This document shows positions 8,310 to 16,988 of a stretch of DNA of 36,786 nucleotides, in pieces. The DNA is from an uncultured Gammaproteobacteria bacterium (GTDB lineage: Bacteria; Pseudomonadota; Gammaproteobacteria; GCA-001735895): assembly GCA_947260025.1 (NCBI GenBank), contig CAMYON010000026.1:1-36786 (forward strand), read 5' to 3'. The notes beneath the pieces were generated by a model. It ran no database searches. It saw nothing but the letters and a program-made list of their open reading frames with translations, and was not told where the DNA came from. The stretch's first letter is position 1, and each line of letters starts with the position of its first letter. Position numbers and translations under genes: made by a program.

Positions 8310-9482
8310 TTAGCTTTTCGGCAGGTTTTTCCTCGGGTCGTAGAAAGGCTTCGGCACGACCTTCGCGGGACGACTTTCGGAGGGCATCTCGATTTCGACG
8401 CGGGTATCGATCGAACTGTGCTCTATTTGCACCATGGCCAGCGCGATGTTGGACTCGAGGCGCGGTGAGTAAACGGCAGAGGTAATTTTGCCCACTCGCT
8501 TCCCGGCCAGCATAACCGGCCAGAACTCGGTGTTCGGGCCCGGCAACGGATCACCGTCGATCTCCAATCCCACCTGCAGGCGGCTGACGCCTTTCTGCGC
8601 GATTCCTTTCAACGCCGACTTGCCGACGAAATCGGCCTCCATTTCCAGGTCGATCAGCCGATCCAGCCCCAGTTCGAAGGGATTGGTATCGATGTCCATG
8701 TCGCTGTGATAGGAAAGCATGCCGGCCTCGATCCTGCGAATTGATGAAGTGTGCCCCGGGGCCAGCTCAAACGGCTTGCCGGCAGCCATGATCAGTTCCC
8801 ACAGTTCATCGCCGCGGGTTCCATCGCGCAGGTATATTTCGTAGCCCAGCTCGCTTGACCAGCCCGTGCGGGAGACGATTAACGGGATCCCGTCGAGTTC
8901 ATACTCGTCCAGCCAGTAGTAGCGTAACTCACTGATCTTCTCCCCAAACAGGGCCTGCATGATCTTTCCCGAATTCGGCCCCTGCAGCTGCAATGGCGAA
9001 ACATCGGGCTCGCGAATCTCGACGTCCATGCCGCAGTTAACGGCGACGCCCTGCGCCCATAGCAGAATGTCGCTATCGGCCAGCGACAGCCAGAAATGGT
9101 TTTCGCCCAGCCGCAGCATAATCGGGTCGTTCAGTATGCCGCCAGCGGCGTTGGTGATCAGCACGTACTTACACTGGCCCACCGCGCATTGCAACAGGTT
9201 GCGCGGTGTCAGCAACTGGGTAAAACGCGCGGCATCCGGTCCGGTGATTTCAACCTGGCGCTCGACGGAGACATCGCTCAGGGTGGCCGTATTGACGAGG
9301 TTCCAGAAATTCGCCACCGGGTCACCGAAATCCCGCGGTATATACATGTGGTTGTACACCGAAAAACCGGCGGCGCCCCAGCGCACCGTGGCATCGAAGA
9401 AAGGAGATTTACGTATCTGCGTGCCGAAGCCGAATCGGCTGTCGGCTGCTTTAGTGTCCGGATCAGGGTTGGTCATCATCAC
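8310..9482 (-). CDS. DmdA-like / GcvT-fold tetrahydrofolate-dependent methyltransferase
   Basis: A 390-residue protein of the GcvT/DmdA fold, cytoplasmic. It aligns over its whole length with DMSP demethylase DmdA: SVYNHMYIP, DVSVERQVEITGPDAARFTQ, GQCKYV, LNDPIMLRL, SLADSDILLWAQG, EPDVSPLQLQGPNS and, C-terminally, KRVGKITSAVYSPRLESNIALAM. DmdA moves a methyl from DMSP to tetrahydrofolate. Genuine DmdA has GWSKQGGFE where this protein has GWSSELGYE, the usual wording in GcvT and non-DMSP relatives, so the substrate is uncertain. It is a separate branch from the two GcvT-fold proteins at 17868 and 26996. The GTG at 9482 and ATGs at 9479 and 9476 are nearby alternatives. Confidence 0.75.
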   Translation of the reverse strand: MMMTNPDPDTKAADSRFGFGTQIRKSPFFDATVRWGAAGFSVYNHMYIPRDFGDPVANFWNLVNTATLSDVSVERQVEITGPDAARFTQLLTPRNLLQCAVGQCKYVLITNAAGGILNDPIMLRLGENHFWLSLADSDILLWAQGVAVNCGMDVEIREPDVSPLQLQGPNSGKIMQALFGEKISELRYYWLDEYELDGIPLIVSRTGWSSELGYEIYLRDGTRGDELWELIMAAGKPFELAPGHTSSIRRIEAGMLSYHSDMDIDTNPFELGLDRLIDLEMEADFVGKSALKGIAQKGVSRLQVGLEIDGDPLPGPNTEFWPVMLAGKRVGKITSAVYSPRLESNIALAMVQIEHSSIDTRVEIEMPSESRPAKVVPKPFYDPRKNLPKS

Positions 9483-9688
9483 TCAAATCAATTGTGGTTG
9501 CGCCTGCCTATGGCAGGCAATGAATTCATCGCCATGCGATCTCTCGATCGACCGCATATCGAAAGCGGTCGCTATTGTGTAGCTGTTCTCATTAACTTAC
9601 AGGCGACATGACGACAGGAAAATATACCTGAACGACTGATTGCCGACGGCGCGACTCGACGCATTGACATTCGATCGATTACGCAGCA

Positions 9689-9832
9689 CTACCCTGCTCG
9701 ACCGGCTGACGCGCAACGACGCGAGCAGTACTTGACCCGCTCCCAGTTATTGCGCCAGCGTTTTCGCCAGGCAAACGGACGACGACAAACCGGGCAGGTT
9801 TTCTGCGGGAGGTCAGGCTTTTTGTGCGCCAC
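9689..9832 (-). CDS. DUF2256 zinc-ribbon-like small protein
   Basis: A 47-residue protein below the size of most gene calls. It has two cysteine pairs, CPVC at residues 13-16 and CSRRC at 36-40, enclosing FAWRKRWRNNWERVKY, which is the DUF2256 signature; its start MAHKKPDLPQKTC is also typical. The cysteines suggest a small metal-binding module of unknown function. DUF2256 genes are known to accompany cryptochrome/photolyase genes, and this one overlaps the end of the photolyase-like gene by 20 bases on the same strand, so it is probably translationally coupled. The start is GTG at 9832. Confidence 0.85.
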   Translation of the reverse strand: MAHKKPDLPQKTCPVCRRPFAWRKRWRNNWERVKYCSRRCASAGRAG

Positions 9833-11300
9833 GTCGCGAACGACCTCTATCGGGGCGCACGTGCAGCGCCAGGATGCGCGCGGATTCCTGCTTTACCTGT
9901 GGCCGCCTGCGCCATGACCACAACTGTTCCCGCGCCTGCTTCGACGCCACCTTGATATCGACCACCGGATCCGGGTAATCGAGGTCGTACATTTGCCTTT
10001 CCAGATCGGTCAGCTCCCAGGGCGTATGGATTACCTGCGTGGGCAAGGCCGCCAGCTCGGGACACCAGCGACGGATGAAATTGCCGTCGGGGTCCTGGTC
10101 CATCGACTGTTTCACGGGGTTGTAGATCCGAATCGTATTGGTGCCGGTGACACCCGCCTGCATTTGTACCTGCGGGTAATGGATTCCCGGCTCGAAGTCG
10201 AGAAATACTCGTGCCAGGTGAGGGGCCGCCCTTTGCCAGTCGATTCTTAACTGGTGACAGACAAAACTGACCAGCATCGCGCGCATGCGGAAATTGATAT
10301 AGCCAGTGGCATCGAGACAGCGCATGCAGGCATCGACCAACGGGTATCCGGTGGTACCGTTCTGCCATCTTTGCAAATCGGTTTCGCTGGCAACCTCCGT
10401 GCGATAAGGAAAATCGCGGTAACCGCAATTGACCGGGCGAAACTCCATCTCCGCCTCGCTTTCGAATTTCTGAATAAAATGGCAACGCCAGTGCAGCCGT
10501 GAAGATAACGCGGAGAGAGGGCGACGCCATCCGGGCCTGTTCCAGTGCGCGAGCAGCCGCTGGTAAACCAGGCGCAGGCTGACATTGCCCCAGGCCAGAT
10601 AAGGCGAGAGCCGTGAACAACTGTGGCGACTTTCCTCGGGGCGCGAAATACCCTGGTGATAAGACTGGCCCCGCTCGATATAAAAATCGTCGATCACTTC
10701 GAGCGCCGCGGTCTCGCCACCGAGCTGCATTAACGGGCTCGACTCACGCCAATCGGCAGGGACATCGAACAGCTCCGCAACATCGAGTTCGGCGTATCGA
10801 TTGCCGGCGAGATCGGCCGACTCGATCGGCGCGCGCATGATCCGGTTCCAGTGGCGGTCCCAATCATCCCGGCTTTTATTGCCCCGAATCACTGCGCCGG
10901 CAGGGAACTCGACCCAGTTGACTCGATTCGAACCGCACCAACGCCTGACCTGCCGATCGCGTTCAAAAGTTTTGGCAAGGCCCGTCTCCTCGTGGCTGAG
11001 CAGGGTATCGATCGTATATCGTCGGCAAATGCTCTCGAGGCATTCGATGGCTTCCCCGGCAACGACCTGTATGCGGGCACCATGGGGTTCCAACTGCCGG
11101 TTTAAATCTTCGATCGACTGCCAGACGAAGCGCCAATGACGCATCGAGTAATGACGGTCTTCGACCAGCGTTGGCTCGAACACGTATAGCATCAAAATCG
11201 GCAGCGGTCGCCGGCAAGCCTCGGCCAGCGGCGCATGGTCGAGCAGGCGCAGGTCACGCTTGAACCAGACGACATTGACGGCGGGTAAACTTGATTTCAC
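9813..11300 (-). CDS. Cryptochrome/deoxyribodipyrimidine photolyase family protein
   Basis: A 495-residue flavoprotein of the photolyase/cryptochrome family, which uses light to repair pyrimidine dimers or to signal. The N-terminal photolyase Rossmann domain starts VNVVWFKRDLRLLDHAPL. The FAD-binding helical domain includes SRLSPYLAWGNVS, TGYPLVDACMRCLDATGYINF and NTIRIYNPVKQSMDQDPDG. The open frame extends back to 11363 inside the Cry-DASH gene; I start at the GTG at 11300, two bases after the Cry-DASH stop, where the fold begins. It forms a unit with Cry-DASH upstream and DUF2256 downstream. Whether it repairs DNA or acts as a sensor is not decided by sequence alone. Confidence 0.85.
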   Translation of the reverse strand: MKSSLPAVNVVWFKRDLRLLDHAPLAEACRRPLPILMLYVFEPTLVEDRHYSMRHWRFVWQSIEDLNRQLEPHGARIQVVAGEAIECLESICRRYTIDTLLSHEETGLAKTFERDRQVRRWCGSNRVNWVEFPAGAVIRGNKSRDDWDRHWNRIMRAPIESADLAGNRYAELDVAELFDVPADWRESSPLMQLGGETAALEVIDDFYIERGQSYHQGISRPEESRHSCSRLSPYLAWGNVSLRLVYQRLLAHWNRPGWRRPLSALSSRLHWRCHFIQKFESEAEMEFRPVNCGYRDFPYRTEVASETDLQRWQNGTTGYPLVDACMRCLDATGYINFRMRAMLVSFVCHQLRIDWQRAAPHLARVFLDFEPGIHYPQVQMQAGVTGTNTIRIYNPVKQSMDQDPDGNFIRRWCPELAALPTQVIHTPWELTDLERQMYDLDYPDPVVDIKVASKQAREQLWSWRRRPQVKQESARILALHVRPDRGRSRRGAQKA

Positions 11301-11302
11301 GG

Positions 11303-12616
11303 TCAATCGCCAGTGGCCAAAACGGCCTCGTAAGAAACGTCCTTTCGACCCGGATCGAGCCATTTGGCGACGAACCTGCCATCGGCATCGAATTGCCGGG
11401 CCTGCTTTTCGATACTGAAATGCCGACCGCCGCGGGGATCCGCGCCGACGCCGGCTATATACTGCCAGTTGCCCCAGTTAGAGGCGACGTCATAGTCGAG
11501 CAACTGTTGCTCGAAGTAACCCGCCCCGCAGCGCCAGTCGAGACCCAACTCGTTGACCAGCGCACTGGCGACGATCTGTCTTGCCCGGTTGGACAGGTAG
11601 CCGGTCAGGTTCAGCTGTTGCATACAGGCATTCACCAGGGGCCAGCGCGTCTCGCCCCTGCACCAGCGCTCGAAACGCCCGGCGTCAAAATCATAATCCG
11701 GATTGTCGCCGGTTATTCCTCCCGGCATAAACAGCTTTTTAGCATGCTGCCGCGCATACCACTGGAAGTACTCGCGCCAGAGCAACTCGAAATACAGCCA
11801 GTAAGTGGAATCGTTGGCTCCGTGGCTCGCTTCGTACTGCTTGAGGCGCTGATAAAGACGCCTGACCGATAGACAACCGGTGGCCAGCCAGGGCGACATC
11901 TTGCTCGAGTTGGGCCAGCCATCAAGCTCGTTACGAGTTTGCTTGTAACTCGAAGGCGACCGGCCATCAAAGTAGCTATCGAGATGCGCTGCCGCCGCAT
12001 CCTCACCCCCGACGAACTGCACGGCCGCAGCCGCTGCAATCCCTGCTTCGGGCGAATTTGCATCCACTGCAATAACCGGGGGCGGCAGTCGGCCTCTCTC
12101 GACGGTAGAAATCACGGGGATGCGCTCGGTCTGCCTTCTGAATTTGCTGAATGTCTCCGGCAGATCGCCGATGCGCATTATCTGCTCTTGCGTGAACAGC
12201 GTGTAGCCATCGATCTCGACAAAATCGACCGCCGGATTATCCCGCCGAAGCCATTCCCATTGCCGGTTCTCGAGGACGCCAAAATGCCGGCTGCGCACGA
12301 CCCGCTGAATCCGGTGCTCGCCAAGGAGTCGCTGCAGATTCATCACTGGCGCCCCCGATACCTGCAATAGTGACTGACCCAGCGGTCTCAGATCGCGTGA
12401 CAGCTGCGCCAGGCTCTGGGCGATGAATCGCTGACGCATCCGGCCCTGGCGCGGTGTGCCGAACGAATCGACTGCTTGTCTCGACGCATCGTGGCAGTAA
12501 ACACACAGCAATTCACTGGCGCCTGCCGCGGCGTATTCGAGCGCAGGATTATCGTCGAGCCGTAAATCCTGGTCGAGCCAGTAGAGCGTTCGCAGATTTT
12601 TACTTTGCCGTTCCAT
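11303..12616 (-). CDS. Cry-DASH cryptochrome
   Basis: A 437-residue DASH-type cryptochrome/photolyase, a blue-light flavoprotein that repairs cyclobutane dimers, mainly in single-stranded or looped DNA. The N-terminal alpha/beta domain opens with LYWLDQDLRLDDNPAL. The C-terminal FAD domain carries WLYFELLWREYFQWYARQ, WPLVNACMQQLNLTGYLSNR and the DASH hallmark DVASNWGNWQYIAGVGADPR, the latter family-specific. The length is normal. ATG at 12616 follows a TTG. It is the first gene of the leftward photolyase/DUF2256 unit. The 330-base region upstream holds the promoter. Confidence 0.9.
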   Translation of the reverse strand: MERQSKNLRTLYWLDQDLRLDDNPALEYAAAGASELLCVYCHDASRQAVDSFGTPRQGRMRQRFIAQSLAQLSRDLRPLGQSLLQVSGAPVMNLQRLLGEHRIQRVVRSRHFGVLENRQWEWLRRDNPAVDFVEIDGYTLFTQEQIMRIGDLPETFSKFRRQTERIPVISTVERGRLPPPVIAVDANSPEAGIAAAAAVQFVGGEDAAAAHLDSYFDGRSPSSYKQTRNELDGWPNSSKMSPWLATGCLSVRRLYQRLKQYEASHGANDSTYWLYFELLWREYFQWYARQHAKKLFMPGGITGDNPDYDFDAGRFERWCRGETRWPLVNACMQQLNLTGYLSNRARQIVASALVNELGLDWRCGAGYFEQQLLDYDVASNWGNWQYIAGVGADPRGGRHFSIEKQARQFDADGRFVAKWLDPGRKDVSYEAVLATGD

Positions 12617-12946
12617 CAAACATGTTTCTCAGTCCGAAATTTCGGGGGATATGCCGGGTGTAGACAAGCCCCCGCCTCAATCAAATACTTTCTGCGCGCC
12701 TGGCAAGAGATGGGGCAATATCCAGGCCAACTTTTCGCATCATTGGCTTTCACTATGGCTTTATACGAATCGAATCCCGTCCTGGTTTTGGTGATCGAAG
12801 CTTAAATGACCGTGTATGGCTTGAACTCGAGGTGCAGAGATCATCAATATGAACCAATTTCGGGTATGCACCGTAGCTACGACTACAACTACTGCTTTAA
12901 CGATTCAGCGTCTGGCACGACTAATGCCGGACCAACGGAGTTTCCC
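12617..12946. other. Intergenic region between Cry-DASH and epimerase genes
   Basis: About 330 bases between divergent genes. It holds no open frame I can support; the open frame running back from the epimerase start to 12806 has no coding character. It presumably contains both promoters, but I see no clear -35/-10 pair or inverted repeat. Confidence 0.5.
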
Positions 12947-13924
12947 ATGGCAAACAACAAGCAATACGACGATCGACCCCAGCGCGTCGGCCTCTTTGGA
13001 GGCACCGGATTCGTCGGTGGCTACCTGGTCGATGCTTTGCTCGAGAACGATATGCATCCCGTGCTTCTGGTGCGAGAAGGTAGCGAGTCCAGGGTTCAAC
13101 AATGCGAACGCTGCACTATCGTCAACGGAGACATCGACGACGCCGACGCTGTCAAACAGGTGGTAGACGGCAGCGATGCGATCATTTACAACATCGGCAT
13201 CCTGCGCGAGTTCCCGAATCGTGGCATCACGTTCGAAAAGCTGCACGACGAGGCCGCCCGGCGGGTGATGGATGCAGCCACGGCGGCCGGGGTGCGGCGT
13301 TTCCTGTTGATGAGCGCTAACGGCGTCAAGCCGGACGGCACCGGGTATCAACGTACCAAGTATCGCGCCGAGACATACCTGAAAGACCTGGGCCTGGACT
13401 GGACCATATTTCGACCCTCGGTCTTGTTCGGTGACCCGCGCGGGCGCATGGAGTTCGCAACTCAGCTGAGCGCCGAGATCATCGACTCGCCCCTGCCCGC
13501 ACCGCTTTTCCACCCCGGCCTGCTGCCGCTGCACGCCGGCCAGTTCGACATGTCACCGGTACACGTGAATGACGTCGCCTCGGCGTTCGTCAAAGCGCTG
13601 CAGAATCCGCGAACGATCGGGCAAACCCTGCACCTGGGTGGCCCCGAAACCATTACCTGGCGAGAAATCCTATCCCGCCTGGCCGCTGCCAGAGGGCGCA
13701 AAAAGCTGATGCTGCCGGCTCCTGCGCTGGGAGTCATGGCCGCCGCGGCACTGCTTGATCGCTTCGAGGCCTTCCCGATTACCCGCGACCAGGTTCGCAT
13801 GTTGCTGGAAGGAAACGCCTGTGCGCCTGACGACCTGGCGCAACTTGGCATAGACCCGCGATGCTTCTCTACCCAGGCCTTGCATTACCTGAACGAGATC
13901 CCTCGCGATATCGTCACGGCGTAA
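12947..13924 (+). CDS. NAD(P)-binding epimerase, complex I NDUFA9-like
   Basis: A 325-residue short-chain dehydrogenase/NmrA-like protein related to the mitochondrial complex I subunit NDUFA9. The nucleotide-binding loop is GLFGGTGFVGGYL (residues 15-27). Next come VREGSESRV, a GDIDDADAV segment, a YxxxK-like QRTKYRAE and the FRPSVLFGDPRG segment that is typical of this subfamily. The catalytic pair of true epimerases is not obvious, so a structural or quinone-related role is possible. GGAG lies seven bases before the ATG, which decides the start over the 47-residue upstream extension. A DUF427 gene follows after 21 bases and is probably in the same operon. Confidence 0.85.
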   Translation: MANNKQYDDRPQRVGLFGGTGFVGGYLVDALLENDMHPVLLVREGSESRVQQCERCTIVNGDIDDADAVKQVVDGSDAIIYNIGILREFPNRGITFEKLHDEAARRVMDAATAAGVRRFLLMSANGVKPDGTGYQRTKYRAETYLKDLGLDWTIFRPSVLFGDPRGRMEFATQLSAEIIDSPLPAPLFHPGLLPLHAGQFDMSPVHVNDVASAFVKALQNPRTIGQTLHLGGPETITWREILSRLAAARGRKKLMLPAPALGVMAAAALLDRFEAFPITRDQVRMLLEGNACAPDDLAQLGIDPRCFSTQALHYLNEIPRDIVTA

Positions 13925-13945
13925 ACCGATAGCGCGTGTACCGCA

Positions 13946-14443
13946 ATGACCCCGTTTGAAAAAGAAGAGCCCAAACCCGGTCAGGAGTCCGTCTGGGACT
14001 ACCCGAGACCACCGGCACTGCGCCGCTGCGACAGTCGCGTTCGCATCGTGCTGCAAGGAGAAATACTCGCCGACACCACCGGGGCACTATGCGTGCTCGA
14101 GACCAGCCATCCGCCGACTTATTACCTGCCACCCGACGACATCGATATGCAATACCTGCGCGAAGTATCGGGAAGCAGTTTTTGCGAATGGAAAGGTATG
14201 GCCAGCTACTACGACCTCCTCTGCAAGGGAAAAACCTTTCAGCGTGCCGCCTGGACTTATCGTCACCCCGAATCCGCCTACCTCGAACTGAGGGACCATG
14301 TTGCTTTCTATGCACACGTCATGGACGCCTGTTACGTCGGTGAAGAAAAGGTGTTGCCGCAGCCAGGTAACTTTTACGGCGGCTGGGTTACCTCCGATGT
14401 GGTCGGTCCTTTCAAGGGATCACCCGGAACAGCGGGATGGTAA
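13946..14443 (+). CDS. DUF427 protein
   Basis: A 165-residue soluble protein of the DUF427 family. Signatures are SVWDYPRPPAL near the N-terminus, SHPPTYYLPPDDI, and the conserved SFCEWKGMASYYDL, with a closing YGGWVTSDVVGPFKG. The family fold is a beta-tent; its biochemical role is not established. Twenty-one bases separate it from the epimerase stop and the ATG follows GTACCGCA without a strong ribosome site, so coupling to the epimerase gene is likely. Confidence 0.88.
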   Translation: MTPFEKEEPKPGQESVWDYPRPPALRRCDSRVRIVLQGEILADTTGALCVLETSHPPTYYLPPDDIDMQYLREVSGSSFCEWKGMASYYDLLCKGKTFQRAAWTYRHPESAYLELRDHVAFYAHVMDACYVGEEKVLPQPGNFYGGWVTSDVVGPFKGSPGTAGW

Positions 14444-14857
14444 TCACGCCAGGACCGCCGACTCTTTCATATTTCACCGAGATGCCAGGACTCTACCCGT
14501 TCGTTCAAGCCCAATCGTGCGCAGATGCAGCCGCGCCTGGACGGTTACTCGCAAACGCAATCGACCCGAGCTGACTCAGAACCGGCCACGGCCGCTCGAA
14601 ACTGCTCATTACTTTCGAACAGTAGCCTTCGATTGCGCCTTCTCAATCGGCGCCACATCGTTGTGCATACTCGCGCTGTCGGGTTCGGTCTATAGCCAAC
14701 TCCACTGCGACCGAATCGCAGCTATGCTGGCGCTCATGCAACAGGTCGAACTGGCCTATGCCGCCGTCGATCCGACCATATCGAGATGGAATACAACCAG
14801 CTTGATTGTCGGTCAGTGAGCCGTTTAATGCGGAGGCCCTCTAACCAGGCAACAATG
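14444..14857. other. Intergenic region without recognised gene
   Basis: About 410 bases between the convergent DUF427 gene and the mini-protein cluster. A plus-strand open frame runs through it (to 14819) out of the DUF427 gene, but it starts inside that gene in another frame and shows no protein-like composition. I see no RNA gene or clear terminator. Confidence 0.4.
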
Positions 14858-14995
14858 CTATCGCTTCGGAATACCCTGGGTGTCTCTGTGCTTATCAGCC
14901 GAGCTTTTTCGGAATTCCAGTATTGTGAGTACCAGGCCCACGATCATGAGCGTGAAGACAGCGACAGCGAAATAGATCAGGTTCTCTGGATTCAT
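14858..14995 (-). CDS. Single-span mini membrane protein
   Basis: A 45-residue protein with one transmembrane helix (core LIYFAVAVFTLMIVGLVLTIL) and a charged C-terminal tail. Its ATG overlaps the TGA of the upstream 61-residue gene (ATGA), a sign of translational coupling. The function is unknown; it may be a small subunit or stabiliser of a membrane complex. It is too short for most gene calls. Confidence 0.55.
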   Translation of the reverse strand: MNPENLIYFAVAVFTLMIVGLVLTILEFRKSSADKHRDTQGIPKR

Positions 14996-15177
14996 TGCTC
15001 TTTGCTCCTACCAGCCAGCGCTGCCAGCTTGAAATAAATGCCGAAAGCGAGAATTGAAGGCACCCAAATCGCGGTAAAGAGGCCTTGAGTCTCGAATCCG
15101 TTGAAATAAGATAAACCCGAGACAACGAACGAAATCGCGACTGCGAGCAAAATGAATAGATCTGATACTTTAAACAT
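14992..15177 (-). CDS. Two-span mini membrane protein
   Basis: A 61-residue protein with two transmembrane helices (LFILLAVAISFVVSGLSYF and LFTAIWVPSILAFGIYFKL) joined by the short loop NGFETQG. A strong AGGAGA lies eight bases before the ATG at 15177. An in-frame extension to 15261 has no support. The IWVPSILAFGI motif looks like a small conserved gammaproteobacterial family, but I know no function. It is coupled to the 45-residue gene downstream. Confidence 0.65.
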   Translation of the reverse strand: MFKVSDLFILLAVAISFVVSGLSYFNGFETQGLFTAIWVPSILAFGIYFKLAALAGRSKEQ

Positions 15178-15241
15178 GTTGTTTCTCCTGTTTACTTTTT
15201 CATGCTTGACCAGGCAGGCGTGATCACGAAATCGAACAACG

Positions 15242-15457
15242 CTAGAAGTCCTCGAAACCAACAGCCGCTATCAACAAACCGCCTATCACAATCCCGGTTG
15301 GTAGCTTGAGGCCATCGATTCCAAACACATCGATAATGGAAGGTATCCCTGGTATGAAACCGAGTGGAACCCACATAACAAGTGGAAGCACCATGGTCAG
15401 TCCTAGCAGCCTGAAGATCCTCTTCAATGAAGCCACATTCTTGTGTTTAATATTCAA
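15242..15457 (-). CDS. Small membrane protein
   Basis: A 71-residue, mostly hydrophobic protein with a basic N-terminus (MNIKHKNVASLKRIFR) and two predicted membrane segments (LLGLTMVLPLVMWVPLGFI and TGIVIGGLLIAAVGF). The start is a TTG at 15457 with GAGAA upstream, so the start is uncertain; the GTG at residue 8 is an alternative. It precedes the two other mini membrane genes by 64 bases on the same strand. Function unknown. Confidence 0.45.
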   Translation of the reverse strand: MNIKHKNVASLKRIFRLLGLTMVLPLVMWVPLGFIPGIPSIIDVFGIDGLKLPTGIVIGGLLIAAVGFEDF

Positions 15458-15874
15458 ACATTTCTCGGTTCTAATTCAGCGAACGCACTCGGCGACAAGG
15501 GCTCGATTAAATCGGCTTGGCGTCCGTAGCACGGGGCCGAACACTGCCAACTGTGGTTATCCTCTACCAGAGGTCAGGTGTTTATACGGGGCTGAGGTCT
15601 GTTTGGATTTATAGCTGCCGATGGCCGAGCAGTTTCTCGGCACTTTAAACGTAAGGTTTGGTAGCGTGAAAACGTGCGCTGTCGTGCAGAAGAGCGTACC
15701 TCGACCCGGGCATTGTTTCCTTGCTCGAGCGAGTCCGCGAGTTCACCGCCAGTTGCTGAGCCGGCGAATAACCGGATTGTTGATCTGCGGCAATCGGGTT
15801 GACAGCCATGGATATGAAATGCGATGTTGTCTTAGTCGATCTCATCCAACCTACTGAAAGCTCAAGGGCACACC
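15458..15874. other. Intergenic region with an imperfect inverted repeat
   Basis: About 415 bases between divergent genes. No supported gene. Near 15772-15800 an imperfect hairpin can be drawn (CCGGATTG with CAATCGGG, 7 of 8 paired), of unknown meaning. Promoters for the lipoprotein gene and the mini-protein cluster are presumably here. Confidence 0.35.
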
Positions 15875-16333
15875 ATGTTGATAACAAAAGCCAAAATCAT
15901 TCTGTTTATCGCCGTCGTATCCAGCCTGGCAGCCTGTGGATCACCGCTGGAGTATCAACTACTAGGTCCCGACCCACAGGTCCTGATAAACGGCGGTGCC
16001 ACGCGAATCGGCGGAGAACAAACGCGAGCCCATGTTTCCGGCAACACCGAGGTCTGGAAAGAAGGCAACGTCTACTACAAGCCTGACGGAGAACTTGAGC
16101 TGCGCTGGCACAAGGTCAGGTCCAGGGGAACCTGGGAAGTTGCCGCTAACGGGGTCGTCTGCTGGAACGTGCCGGACTGGAAGACCCTCGATGTTCCGGA
16201 CGCGACCAGCGTGCAAACCGCGAGATCGGCAAGGAGCTGTCATTATTACCTGGATGACCATGGCAAAATTACCACGGTCCAGGGAAAGTATGTCGTCGGT
16301 GTTCACGAGATCAGGCAAGGGGAAAAACTTTGA
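15875..16333 (+). CDS. Lipoprotein, DUF995-like
   Basis: A 152-residue lipoprotein. The signal peptide ends in the lipobox SLAAC with Cys 21 as the lipidation site, so the mature protein is membrane anchored. The C-terminal half has GTWEVAANGVVCWNVPDW and a later SCHYYLDDHGKI, two cysteines that could form a disulphide, and the general look of the DUF995 family. The function is unknown. AAGGGC precedes the ATG. Confidence 0.6.
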   Translation: MLITKAKIILFIAVVSSLAACGSPLEYQLLGPDPQVLINGGATRIGGEQTRAHVSGNTEVWKEGNVYYKPDGELELRWHKVRSRGTWEVAANGVVCWNVPDWKTLDVPDATSVQTARSARSCHYYLDDHGKITTVQGKYVVGVHEIRQGEKL

Positions 16334-16375
16334 CCTAAACTGCGAGTCGACCAGATTCGTAATTGTTACGCGGGG

Positions 16376-16744
16376 CTACTCGGGTACTGACCAACTACTA
16401 AGATATCCGTCATTAAATTTAACAATGCCCCCATCTTTGTAATACCAGGTGGCATTTCTCGCACCATCGACCTTTTGCGGATAACCAAGTATTTTTTGCA
16501 CGCGCCTGGGACCCATGCCAGTGGCCAGATTTCTCCAATTAGCCACAGATTTCCGACCCTGATCTGTCTTTACAAGCTCTTTATCATCTTTTTTGTCTTT
16601 AAGCATCGATTCCAGTATCGATAGTCGCTGCTTTGTCTCCTGAAGTTCCCTTTCCAATTGTTCGATACGATCACTATCGTGTGCATACGAACTAAAAGTG
16701 GCTAGCAACAATAAAATTACGGCAAACGCTAATCTTGAGGCCAT
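16376..16744 (-). CDS. Periplasmic coiled-coil protein with BamE/SmpA-like domain
   Basis: A 122-residue exported protein. Signal peptide at 1-22 (ends FSSYAH), then a heptad coiled coil from about 25 to 55 (RIEQLERELQETKQRLSILE), then a domain with WRNLATGMGPRRVQKILGYP and ATWYYKDGGIVKFNDG. The latter is the L-x-x-GM-x-x-x-x-V-x-x-x-LG-x-P pattern of SmpA/OmlA/BamE folds. It is not the essential BamE itself because of the coiled-coil N-terminus and the lack of a lipobox. AAGGA lies before the ATG at 16744. Confidence 0.6.
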   Translation of the reverse strand: MASRLAFAVILLLLATFSSYAHDSDRIEQLERELQETKQRLSILESMLKDKKDDKELVKTDQGRKSVANWRNLATGMGPRRVQKILGYPQKVDGARNATWYYKDGGIVKFNDGYLSSWSVPE

Positions 16745-16988
16745 AACGCTTTTCCTTTTAAAGATAACAGTAAGATTAAAAAGTATTCGACTCGTCATCA
16801 TATTATCAGATCAATGACTAACTTCCGCTTCTGATCGTTCTCCGGTCCTGGTGTGGCAAATATGAGTGCCCGCTTTTTGGGAAGTTCGATGCTACACCTG
16901 GAAACACTGTCGTCCGACCTCAACCTTCTTGCCGCAAGCAGGCGCTCGCGCCACGGAACGGCCTGGCCTGGACTGCGGCGTTACAGGC

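Noticed and set aside
14298-14819. Plus-strand 173-codon open frame running out of the DUF427 gene.
   Set aside because: It starts inside DUF427 in another frame and has an unprotein-like composition.
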